DNA of 19,176 bases, from contig JAUVRN010000005.1 in NCBI GenBank assembly GCA_030597645.1, positions 1 through 19,176 of the forward strand, given 5' to 3'. This document shows positions 8,397 to 16,700 of the stretch, in pieces. The position numbers and the translations under genes were made by a program. This DNA comes from Candidatus Zixiibacteriota bacterium. GTDB lineage: Bacteria; Zixibacteria; MSB-5A5; JAUVRN01. The first letter of the stretch is position 1. Every line of letters starts with the position of its first letter. Under the pieces are notes generated by a model that had not been told where the DNA came from, did not search any database, and was given only the letters and a program-made list of their open reading frames with translations.

Positions 8397-8405
8397 CTCC
8401 TCCCC
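8397..8405 (-). promoter_or_regulatory. Ribosome binding site favouring ATG over an adjacent TTG
   Basis: GGGGAGGAG on the minus strand touches the TTG at 8396 without any spacer and is 6 nt from the ATG at 8390. The spacing decides for the ATG. Confidence 0.75.
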
Positions 8406-8554
8406 TCAAAAGTGTTTGACGCACTCCGCGCGTGACGGCCATGCGTACTTTGTCTTCAGGCGCGGGAAACGAAACTCTATGCTTCCTCTTCCATGAGATG
8501 GCGGCCAGAGAGAAGCCACCATCAGCCCCTCCCGAACACTCCATCCAGTTGGGG

Positions 8555-8584
8555 TAAATACACGAACCGGTGCAAACATGTCAA
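8555..8584 (-). promoter_or_regulatory. Probable promoter for the 289-residue secreted protein gene
   Basis: A perfect TTGACA (8584-8579), 18-nt spacer and TATTTA (8560-8555) on the minus strand, just past the stop codon of the subtilase operon. It would give a leader of about 155 nt. No convincing terminator separates it from the subtilase gene, so read-through from the operon is also possible. Confidence 0.5.
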
Positions 8585-8589
8585 CCGGT
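8565..8589 (-). repeat. Paired ACCGGTT direct repeat over the -35 element
   Basis: On the minus strand ACCGGTT occurs at 8589-8583 and again at 8571-8565, with 18 nt from start to start. The first copy overlaps the TTGACA -35 and the second lies in the spacer. ACCGGT is itself palindromic. The placement fits an operator, but no regulator gene is in view. Confidence 0.35.
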
Positions 8590-8610
8590 ATTTTCATAAC
8601 ATGTTGCCTG

Positions 8611-10950
8611 TCAACCGATTGGGGGTGGCCCTCCCTTGAACAAGTGGTTGACCATATAGATGATGTCCGCGGTGTCGGAATCGCTGTCGCCGTCGACGTT
8701 GGCCAGATCCGGCTCGGGCAGCGTCTCGCTCCGGAACACGAAACCCACCATCTGAATGACGTCCGTCGAGGTAAGAAACCCCGACAGGTCCACGTCTCCT
8801 CTGGGATACGCGGCCACGCGTGCGACCGTCGGCAGCACGAGTGGCTGATACGACCCGTACGGTGAGAAGACGATAAAGCTGTCGGTCGGAAACGTCGTGC
8901 TGATCCCGATGCCGATCGAGTCTCCGGGTGAACCCTGTCCGACACTGTAGCCAAACGTGGCGAGCGGGAGCGAACCGAGCGTCACTGCACCGGTGTCCGA
9001 CCGAAATCGCATGACACCCTTGCCCGTGCCGGCAAGGAAGTTTTCCAACTCCACCTGCGTAAACGCGCCCGCACCGAGCCCATCCAGAGTAACCGTGTCC
9101 AGCGCGATGTCCTGTGTTCCGGCAGCCTCGAAGGGAATGAAAAGCGAATCGACGGGTACCGTAAGCACCACGACGAAGTCGACCGTACCGGAGTGGTTGA
9201 CGATGGCCTCCGTGGCCTGTCCCCCCACGGTGTCCGCGAGGGCCACAACCAGGCCGACCATCGTGGTCGTCTTCGTGCCCACATCGCTCTGCGTCGTGAG
9301 ACTCACCGTGTACGTATCGGCCGCGGTGTATACCGTCGCCGGATTCGGATCGGTGGGTGTCTCGCCGTTGCCCAGATCCCACGACCACGACGTGGGATTC
9401 ATGTACGAGTGGTCCGCAAACTGCACGGCCAGGGGTACCTGCCCGAATACCACGTCGGCAGCGAAAAAGGCGAACGGCGTGGCTTCCAGGGCCTTTTGGG
9501 CGTTGAGGCGCCCGGAGCCCAGCAGGCCGATGTAATTCGGATTGAGCGCATCGATGTCGTCGGCGGTGGCGATGATGATGGAGTCGACCCGCTCCTTTTC
9601 CAACTCCGGATTGTAGGAACGTACCAGTCCGATCGCGCCGGCCACCGTCGGTGATGCCATGGAGGTACCGGACAGCGTCGCATACGTCCAGATGGTGTGC
9701 GGCGAGTAGGTACGGAGGATGGCCGAGCCGGGCGCCGATATCTCCACGGCCCGTCCGAAGCTGGAAAAACTCGATTTGCGGTCGGCAGAGGTCGTGGAGG
9801 CGACGTTGATCACGCCGAACGTGTTCTCGAGGTAACCGCTCGAGTTGGCGTTGCTGTTGCCGGCGGACGTCACGATCGATACGCCGTTGGTCAGGGCGTT
9901 GCTCACGGCGGCTCCAAAGCCGGAACTGCCCGAGTTACCCCAGGAGCAGTTGAACACGTGCACGCCCATCATGACACCGTAGTCGAAGCACTGCGCGGCG
10001 GCGGCCATGCTGACAAAGCCGCGCTCCACGCCATTGAGGTCGGCCGAGTAACCCATGCGCAGCGGCAGGATCTTGCAGCCCTGCTGCGCGCCGTACCAGC
10101 CGCCCGCCGTACCGGCCACGCCCATATTGTTGTTGGTCATGGCCGCCATGATACCGGAGATGTGCGTACCGTGCCCGTTGAAGTCCATGGGATCGTTGTC
10201 CGGGAGCGAGCCGTCTTCACCCGCCCAGACCGATCCGACGTCGACGAAGTCCCAGCCGTGAATGTCATCGACGAAGCCGTTGCCGTCGTCGTCGACGTTG
10301 GGCGTACCGTTGTACTCGGTCCAGTTGATATAGATGTTGCCGCCCGTGTACGGCGACGGTCCAGCCAGATCCGGATGCTCGTAGTTCACGCCCGTGTCGG
10401 TGGCCCCGAGGATGATCAACGTGTCCCCCGTCTCGATTTCCCAGGCCTCCACGCCGTCGATGTCGTTGTCCGACGCATCGGAATAGGTCCACTGCGATCC
10501 AAAGGACGGATCGTTGGGGACGGCATCGACGGGGAAGATCCACTCCTGATCGACCCACTCGACCAGCGGATCGGCCTGGAGTTCGATGCGCAGCGACTTG
10601 ACGTCGGCGTCACCCGGGAACTTGATACGTGCGAATCGGTCGAAGTCCCGCAGCCGGCGCAGGGCGTAGCGTGGGTTGGCGGCACGCGGAAACATGCGCG
10701 TGACACTGTGCACACCGTGGGCATCGTGAATGCGGTCGATGGACTCCACGCCGATGTGGCCATCCGGGGTCGTGGCTGCGGCGCTCGCACCCCGCACGTC
10801 CATCGGCATATGGTACTTGACGATCAGCACACCGGGCAGCGGAAACGGCTGCGGCACGACACCGTCGTCATAGACCACGGCCTGAACCGCACCGGCCCAG
10901 GCCAGGATCCCCATCGCGACACCCAATACGAGCAGCGATCGTTTGCTCAA
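8611..10950 (-). CDS. Secreted subtilisin-like serine protease (S8) with PKD domain and dockerin
   Basis: A 779-residue exported protease with a complete catalytic set. Residues 1-24 are a signal peptide ending AVQA. Residues of about 25-150 form a propeptide (GVLIVKY strand). The S8 domain shows Asp185 (ATDTGVNYEHPDL), His260 (NGHGTHISG), oxyanion Asn334 (VFNCSWGN), SAGN, and Ser430 (LSGTSMASP). An Asp-rich loop (VDDDGNGFVDD) between Asp and His probably binds calcium. A PKD domain (about 505-575, SWSWDLGNGE), a cohesin-like region (about 576-712, SLFIPFEA) and a dockerin (715-776) follow; the second dockerin loop begins with Asn instead of Asp. The chain ends FKGGPPPIG. The start is TTG at 10950, with GGAGGAG 7 nt upstream and the signal peptide immediately after. 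It lies 27 nt after the stop of a paralogous subtilase, probably in one operon. Substrate unknown. Confidence 0.95.
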   Translation of the reverse strand: MSKRSLLVLGVAMGILAWAGAVQAVVYDDGVVPQPFPLPGVLIVKYHMPMDVRGASAAATTPDGHIGVESIDRIHDAHGVHSVTRMFPRAANPRYALRRLRDFDRFARIKFPGDADVKSLRIELQADPLVEWVDQEWIFPVDAVPNDPSFGSQWTYSDASDNDIDGVEAWEIETGDTLIILGATDTGVNYEHPDLAGPSPYTGGNIYINWTEYNGTPNVDDDGNGFVDDIHGWDFVDVGSVWAGEDGSLPDNDPMDFNGHGTHISGIMAAMTNNNMGVAGTAGGWYGAQQGCKILPLRMGYSADLNGVERGFVSMAAAAQCFDYGVMMGVHVFNCSWGNSGSSGFGAAVSNALTNGVSIVTSAGNSNANSSGYLENTFGVINVASTTSADRKSSFSSFGRAVEISAPGSAILRTYSPHTIWTYATLSGTSMASPTVAGAIGLVRSYNPELEKERVDSIIIATADDIDALNPNYIGLLGSGRLNAQKALEATPFAFFAADVVFGQVPLAVQFADHSYMNPTSWSWDLGNGETPTDPNPATVYTAADTYTVSLTTQSDVGTKTTTMVGLVVALADTVGGQATEAIVNHSGTVDFVVVLTVPVDSLFIPFEAAGTQDIALDTVTLDGLGAGAFTQVELENFLAGTGKGVMRFRSDTGAVTLGSLPLATFGYSVGQGSPGDSIGIGISTTFPTDSFIVFSPYGSYQPLVLPTVARVAAYPRGDVDLSGFLTSTDVIQMVGFVFRSETLPEPDLANVDGDSDSDTADIIYMVNHLFKGGPPPIG

Positions 10951-10957
10951 TACTACA

Positions 10958-10966
10958 CTCCTCCCC
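10958..10966 (-). promoter_or_regulatory. Strong ribosome binding site for a TTG start
   Basis: GGGGAGGAG on the minus strand lies in the 27-nt gap between the two subtilase genes and 7 nt before the TTG at 10950. It supports TTG initiation and separate ribosome loading on the second gene of the operon. Confidence 0.75.
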
Positions 10967-10977
10967 GGTGACCGTGC

Positions 10978-13425
10978 CTACGGAGGAGGCGAGCCACCCT
11001 TGAACACGTAGTTCACCAGGAAAATGATGTCCGCCGAGGTCACGTCGCCCGACAGATCGACGTCCATGGTCCACGGATCCGGGGATGCCGGTCCGCCCTT
11101 GAACACGTGTGCGACCATTTGAATGATGTCCGATGAATTCACCGCGCCGTTGAGATCAAAGTCCCCGCGGCAGTACGAGAGCATGTCGACGCCGCCCACG
11201 GACCACTCCGGCCTATACTCGATGTCGTTTTTCGTCGTGGCGTGGTAGCTGAAGTTGAGCACGGTGAAGGTGTCGATGGTACTCAACGTATCGCCCGGGA
11301 TGGGATCCTCCATCTCGAAGTTCAGCGTCATCAGCAGGCCCGAGCCGGGCGGCAGCGGTGGGCTGCCACCACCGTTGTCGGCGGTCATCCGGAACACGGC
11401 GAATTTGTTGTTGCTGCTGGAGAACGGCTTGTCCAGCACTTCAAAGTACTCCACCCGTGAATCGGCGAAGATCTCGGCCAGGCTGGTGTCGAGCAGCACC
11501 AGATCCGCAGGCCCCTGGTACTTGAGGGGCAGCTCGAGCGAGTGCAGCTCCAGCGCGTTGGTGAGGTGGATCTCGACCGTAACTCGCTTGCCCGGGCCCG
11601 GACAGTTCTTGCCGTTGACGAAGAGCGTGGTGTCCGCCTGAATCACGACGGCGCTCTGGTGCCGCTTGCGGCCTTCGCCGGCGGCGTGGGTGGCATCCAG
11701 GCGCACGTCATAAATGCCCGGGGTGTTGTAGGTGTGCTCCGGGCTCTGGTCGGTGGAACCGCCGCCGTCACCGAAATCCCAGGACCAGCCCGTGGGCGTG
11801 CCCGGGGTCTGGTCGGTAAACTGAATGGTCAGCGGCGTGTGGCCGATCAGCGGAGCGTCCGGTGCCAGACTGGCCGTACCGGCCACGGGGGCACGAGTGC
11901 CGGACGCGGGTGGCACGACGATGTCCGCTCCGAACTTGGCGGACGGCAGGGTCTGCAAGGCATTTCCGATATTGACCCGACCCGAGCCGAGGAAGAACTC
12001 GAAGCCCGGACTCAGGTGATGGATCGAATCGGAGGTGACATACAGCGGCGACTCTACCTGCGCCTTGGAGAAGGACGGGTTGTTGGCATAGATCAGTGCC
12101 GCGCAGCCGGCCACCACCGGCGCGGCCATGGACGTACCGGAAAGTGCCGCCCAGCCGACCTGTCCGCCCCCGCCATACGGAGCCCAGATCGCGACCCCCG
12201 GCGCGGAGATATCGACCCAGGGGCCCCAGTCAGAAAAGCTCGCCTTTGTGTCGTTCTGCGTGGTGGCCGCCACAGCGACCGTGGACATGAAATCGTCGAA
12301 GGCATCGGGAGTGCTCTGGTTGTCGTTACCCGCCGACTTGGTAAAGATGAATCCGCCGGCAAAGGCGTTGAGCAGGGCCGAGGAGAGCACGCTGCTCTCA
12401 CTCGAGGTCGCCGACAGGTTCCCCACGAGCGCGCCGTTGTTGAACGCGTAATTGACGGCGTTGCCGACGTAGTCCATGCGCGAATACCCTATCCCGTCGC
12501 TACCGTGGTAGCCTGTTCGACACGGCATGATCAGGCAGCCGCGCTGCAGCGGATACTGTCCACCGGCCACGCCGGCGCCGTACGCACCGTTGTGGGTGGC
12601 CGAAGCGGTGATGCCGGACACGTGCGCGCCGCGCCCGCCGAAGTCCCTGGGGTCGTCGTCTTCTACCGTACAGTCTTCGCCCTGCGTCGAGGCACAATTG
12701 CTGGCCGATGCCACGAAGTCCCAGCCGTTGAGATCGTCGATGTAACCGTTGCCATCGTCGTCGATCCCGTTCATGTCGTCGGGATCCATGACCACACCGT
12801 CGCCGTCCAGATCTTCACCCGGATTCACCCAGATCTGAGGACGCAGGTCGGGGTGAAACCAGAGCACACCGGTGTCGAAGATGGCGATAACCACGTCCGG
12901 ATCGCCGGTGTTGATCTCCCACGCCTCCGGTGAATCGATGTCGTTGTCCTGCGTGACCTGAGTCCCTTCACGGTGGTGCCACTGATCGTCGAAGAAAGGA
13001 TCGTTGGGTATGAACTGATCGATCGCGTGCCAGGTGACCACTTCGGCCAACTCGACGCCCGGATCCGCGGCAATAGCCTCGGCCACCTGCGCCGGATCGC
13101 GTACGACATCGAATTCGAGACGGTAGAAACGCGTCAGATCGGCCAGTCCCGAACCGACGGCCGGCGGCCGTTCCCCGACGAACACGGCGTCGAAGCTCTG
13201 TGCGCGCATGTCGGCCGCGACTTGGTCGAGCACCGGCAGGCCTGTGGCAATGCCGTCGGATGCGGCACGCATGGGCCGGGGCTCTATGCCCGGCTTGACT
13301 TTGACAATAACGACTCCCGGAACGACGCCGCTGCGTGGCAGGGCGTCCAGGCCGTCGTAGACGCGGGCCTGCACTACGGATGCGACGATCAGGACCAGTA
13401 CGACAGCTACCCAAGTGCGCTTCAT
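10978..13425 (-). CDS. Secreted subtilisin-like protein with catalytic His replaced by Arg (probable pseudoprotease), PKD domain and dockerin
   Basis: An 815-residue exported S8-family protein, first gene of a probable two-gene operon. Residues 1-20 are a signal peptide ending VVQA; a propeptide-like segment (GVVIVKVK) reaches to about residue 150. Asp184 (AIFDTGVLWFHPDL), Asn336 (VGNLSATSS), SAGN and Ser432 (LSGTSMAAP) are present. The HGTH box reads GGRGAHVSG: residue 265, where catalytic His is expected, is Arg (codon CGC), and the Thr is Ala. The second His of the motif (268) remains. An Asp-rich insertion (DLDGDG, IDDDGNGYIDD) suggests calcium sites. PKD domain at about 531-595, cohesin-like module at about 600-745 (SLELPLKY), dockerin at 751-812 with both loops intact, ending FKGGSPPP. 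ATG start, GGAG 8 nt upstream. Loss of protease activity is inferred from the missing His; a decoy, inhibitor, chaperone or binding role are possibilities only. Confidence 0.93.
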   Translation of the reverse strand: MKRTWVAVVLVLIVASVVQARVYDGLDALPRSGVVPGVVIVKVKPGIEPRPMRAASDGIATGLPVLDQVAADMRAQSFDAVFVGERPPAVGSGLADLTRFYRLEFDVVRDPAQVAEAIAADPGVELAEVVTWHAIDQFIPNDPFFDDQWHHREGTQVTQDNDIDSPEAWEINTGDPDVVIAIFDTGVLWFHPDLRPQIWVNPGEDLDGDGVVMDPDDMNGIDDDGNGYIDDLNGWDFVASASNCASTQGEDCTVEDDDPRDFGGRGAHVSGITASATHNGAYGAGVAGGQYPLQRGCLIMPCRTGYHGSDGIGYSRMDYVGNAVNYAFNNGALVGNLSATSSESSVLSSALLNAFAGGFIFTKSAGNDNQSTPDAFDDFMSTVAVAATTQNDTKASFSDWGPWVDISAPGVAIWAPYGGGGQVGWAALSGTSMAAPVVAGCAALIYANNPSFSKAQVESPLYVTSDSIHHLSPGFEFFLGSGRVNIGNALQTLPSAKFGADIVVPPASGTRAPVAGTASLAPDAPLIGHTPLTIQFTDQTPGTPTGWSWDFGDGGGSTDQSPEHTYNTPGIYDVRLDATHAAGEGRKRHQSAVVIQADTTLFVNGKNCPGPGKRVTVEIHLTNALELHSLELPLKYQGPADLVLLDTSLAEIFADSRVEYFEVLDKPFSSSNNKFAVFRMTADNGGGSPPLPPGSGLLMTLNFEMEDPIPGDTLSTIDTFTVLNFSYHATTKNDIEYRPEWSVGGVDMLSYCRGDFDLNGAVNSSDIIQMVAHVFKGGPASPDPWTMDVDLSGDVTSADIIFLVNYVFKGGSPPP

Positions 13426-13596
13426 GTTCGAATCTCCCGTTTCTTTCCTGTACTCTTGGTCTCCGGACGGGCGCCGAGCCGAGCTTTCGCCGGGTCGTCC
13501 GCGTGGGGAGGATCGGTCCGACCGCGATCTGTAAATCGTGCCGGCGCTAGTTCCCTACCAAATAGCCTGTGTGCGGGGATGCGGAGGTCTGGACCC

Positions 13597-13625
13597 AATA
13601 TACTCTTCGATCGGATCTGCTTCAA
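13597..13625 (-). promoter_or_regulatory. Probable promoter of the subtilase operon
   Basis: TTGAAG (13625-13620), exactly 17 nt, then TATATT (13602-13597) on the minus strand. It lies 172 nt before the ATG at 13425 and past the hairpin that ends the upstream gene. The spacing is ideal for sigma70-type recognition. Confidence 0.5.
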
Positions 13626-13684
13626 CCGCTTTGTGTTGGATCCCGACGACCCATCCCATCCCTAATCTGCATATCAATAAGACG

Positions 13685-13712
13685 GAGAAACCGGCAGGCT
13701 ATTCCCTGCCGG
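13685..13712 (-). terminator. Terminator-like hairpin after the giant repeat protein gene
   Basis: A perfect 8-bp stem CCGGCAGG/CCTGCCGG (13712-13705 and 13698-13691) with a 6-nt loop, followed on the minus strand by TTTCTC. The T-tract is short and interrupted and the hairpin lies 88 nt past the stop, so it is weaker than the other terminators in the window. Confidence 0.55.
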
Positions 13713-13799
13713 ATTCCCCGTTCGATTCTGTCTTGCTACCGCCCGGGTGCCCCGCCTCCGCCTTTGGAAACCATATGGAACTGGCTTCAAAATTGGCTT

Positions 13800-16700
13800 C
13801 TACTGTGCGCCCGCCAAGGCCGTGGGATCCGTCGCCGGATCTCCGGGCCACCCGTCATCCCGTTCCGAGGCCATGGGCGGAGGCGGTCCACCCTTGAAGA
13901 CGAAGTTGATCAGGTAGATCACGTCGGCCGAGTTGCCCTGACCATCCTTGTTCACGTCGCCCGCCGCCATGGGCTGCGGCGGCGGCCCCGCCTTGAAGAC
14001 GAAATTGGTCAGGAAGACTATGTCGGCGGAGCTGATGGCGCCATCCCCATTGGCGTCGCCCCGGATGAAGTTGTAGACGAAGTACGTAGCGTACACCGTG
14101 TCGGCCAGTCCACCCGCATCCTCGGCGATGTACCGCACATCGTAGATCGAGTCCTCCTGCGTGATGTCCGGCGCGAAGAAGAACGTGCCCGAACCGTTGC
14201 CCAGGTCGGTGAACGTCGCGTTGGCCGGCAGGTTCTCCGCGCGCAGGCTGGGCGTGGTCGAATCGGGATCGATGGCGGCCACGACCACCGTCAGGGTCTC
14301 CGGTATGATGAGCGCCTGATCCGTCGGCAGGATCGTGAACACCGGCGGCTGGTTACCGGCCTCGAGGACCGTGATCGTAAGGCTCAGTGTATCTTCGCCG
14401 GTGCCGTCCGAGGCGATGAAGTCGATCGTGTAGGCGCCCTGCTGGCTGAAGTCCGGCGTCCACTGCAGGCGACCCGTGGCAGACCCGCTGCCCGTCAGCG
14501 GCACGTCGAACTGCGCGCCGAACGGCAGGTTCTCGGCCCGCAGCAGCGGTACGGTGCCATCCGGATCGTCGGCCACCAGGAAGATCCGCAGGAAGCTGTT
14601 CTCTGTGATCGACGTGTCGTTGCGCGGCTGCCAGATCGGCGGCTGCGTCGTGTTGGGGATCAGGAACGTCAGCTTGAGCGGCGTCTCGATCGTGCTGTCC
14701 TCGGGATGAACGGCAAAGAGCACGGCCGAATCCTGACCCGCCTGGAAGAAACTCGGCGAGAAGAGCAGGCGGGCCGTCCCATCCTGATTGTCGATGAACA
14801 GCGCGTTCGGGGGTAGATAGTCGGCTCGGAATCTCGGAATCGTGTCGATCGGAATCGCGTCCAGCGTCAGATCGAGCGTGGTGCCCTCGGCCACCGTGTA
14901 GGACTTGGGAATCGTCGGATTCCACACGGGCGCCGGGAAGAAATTGTCAACGATCAGCGTCACCAGCTGCGTGTCGAACAGCGACGCGTCGGCCGCGTCG
15001 GTCGCGACGAACGTCACCTGATAGATGCCGGCGTCGTCGAACGTCGGCTTCCAGGAGAGTCGGCCCGAGCCGTTGCCGAAGTCGATGAACGTGGCGCCGG
15101 CAGGCAGGGTGGCCGGCCGGACCGTCAGGACCGCCACCGTCGAGTCGAAGTCGGAAGCCCCCACGAATAGGCTGTCGCGCAATTCTTCGCGGAACATCAT
15201 GTCGGGTATCGGCAGGGCCGGATTGCCGAACGCGTGGAGGAACGGCGACTGATTGCCGATGTCGGTGACGGTAAACGAGTAGTTGATCGTGTCGACGAAC
15301 TCGCCGTCATCGGTGGCGAAGTCGAGCGAGTAGCCACCCTCCTGCGTGAACCAGGGGGCGAACTCGAACGTGGCCGTGCCGTCGCCCTGGTCGACGAAAC
15401 TGGCGTTCTCCGGCAACGGCGACAATAGCTCGATCGGATTGGCTGTGCTGTCCGGATCGTTGGCCCGGATCGTCGCGATCAGGGTATCCAGCTCGGACAC
15501 ACTGGCCGGGCCCTGCACGATCATGGTCGGAGGCTGATTGCCGGCCTCGCCGATCTGCACCAGCACCACTTCCTTGTCGTACAGCAGGCCGTCTGTGGCC
15601 CTGAACTCGATGGAACGGATGCCCGCCTCGACGAAGGCCGGAACGTATGTGAAGAGGGCGGAGCCATTGCCCAGGTCGTTGACGACGGCCGACGGAGGCG
15701 CGTTGACGACCTCGAAGGACGGGATCGTGCTGTCCGGATCGACGGCGGTGATCAGGAACTGCAGCGTATCGCCCTCCAGCACGAACTTCGCTCCGATCGG
15801 GGCGAGGATGGGTGCGCGGTTGGTGGTCACCACGGTCACCAGCACGGTCTCCTGCGCGTTCAGCGCCGGCGTGCCGTTGTCCGTCACGGTAAAGGTGATC
15901 GGGTAGTCTCCCACCTGCGTATCCGTGGGCGTCCACTCGAAGCGACCGGTGCCGTTGCCGCTGTCGATAAAGGTGGCGCCCGTCGGCAGCGCGGTGGTCG
16001 TCAGGAACAACTGGTTGCCCACACCCGCCGTGGTATCCCGGGCGGACACGTCAAAGGCCAGTGGCTGCTCGATGACCGCGGTCCTGGGGCCGATCGAGTC
16101 GATGACCGGCGGCTGGTTGACGTCGACCACGGTGACGGTCAAGGGCAATAGCTGCGTGAGCGGCGGTATGCCCTGGTCGGTGGCAAGCAGCGTGATGTTG
16201 TACTCGCCGGCCTGCAGGAAATTGGGCAGGAACGTGAGCAGACCGGCCCCGTTCGCCGAATCGACGAAGGACGCGTTGGGCGGCAGGCCGGTGGCCGACA
16301 GCGTCACCGCCGTCGATTCGGGATCGACGGCCGAGATGCGCAGCATCAGCGTGTCGCCCTCGTTGACCACCGGCTCGGCGTTCGCCGAAGCGCTGTCGAA
16401 TACCGGCGGCTGATCGCCGGCTTCGCCGACGGCCACCTGGAAGCTGAGGGTATCCGCCAGGATGCCGTCGGTGGCATAGAACGTGAAGGTATAGATGCCC
16501 GCCTGCACGAAGGTGGGCGCGAAGTCGAAGTAGCCCACACCGCCTGTGGAGTCGGCAAAGGTCGCGTTGGTCGGCAACGAGTCGCTGCTGAGTGTCAGGG
16601 TCGGTCCGTCCGGATCGTCCGCCACGAGCACCAGGCTCAGCACCTGACCCTCGGAGATCACCGTGTCTGCGACCGGCGTCCACGCGGGCGGCTGGTTGCC

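Larger units (their letters stand above)
13426..13799. other. 374-bp intergenic region
   Basis: No credible gene is seen in either strand. It holds the 3' region and terminator-like hairpin of the giant repeat protein gene, then a sigma70-like promoter and a leader of about 165 nt for the subtilase operon. The leader has GC-rich stretches (for example 13460-13500) that could fold, but I could not match it to any known riboswitch. Confidence 0.7.

Noticed and set aside
8566..8610. Hairpin ACCGGT...ACCGGT as terminator of the subtilase operon
   Set aside because: The stem is only 6 bp with a 12-nt loop and no T-tract follows; an operator or chance palindrome is more likely.
9697..10971. Plus-strand open frame of 424 codons opposite the intact subtilase
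   Set aside because: The minus-strand frame encodes clear S8 motifs. The antisense frame is open because of GC-rich codon bias and shows no domain.
12601..12700. Frameshift or decay explaining the lost His in the first subtilase
   Set aside because: The frame is intact on both sides, the flanking motifs (DDDPRDFGG and AHVSGI) align normally, and the change is confined to the codon and its neighbour.
11542..12933. Plus-strand open frame of 463 codons opposite the His-less subtilase
   Set aside because: Same reasoning: low-complexity Arg/Gly/Val-rich translation, antisense to a well supported gene.
13422..13625. Small minus-strand open frame of 67 codons upstream of the subtilase operon
   Set aside because: It overlaps the start of the first subtilase in another frame, has no good ribosome binding site and would begin at the promoter -35.
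13569..14816. Plus-strand open frame of 415 codons running into the giant repeat gene
   Set aside because: Antisense to the dockerin and last repeats, Arg-rich, no domain and no convincing ribosome binding site.
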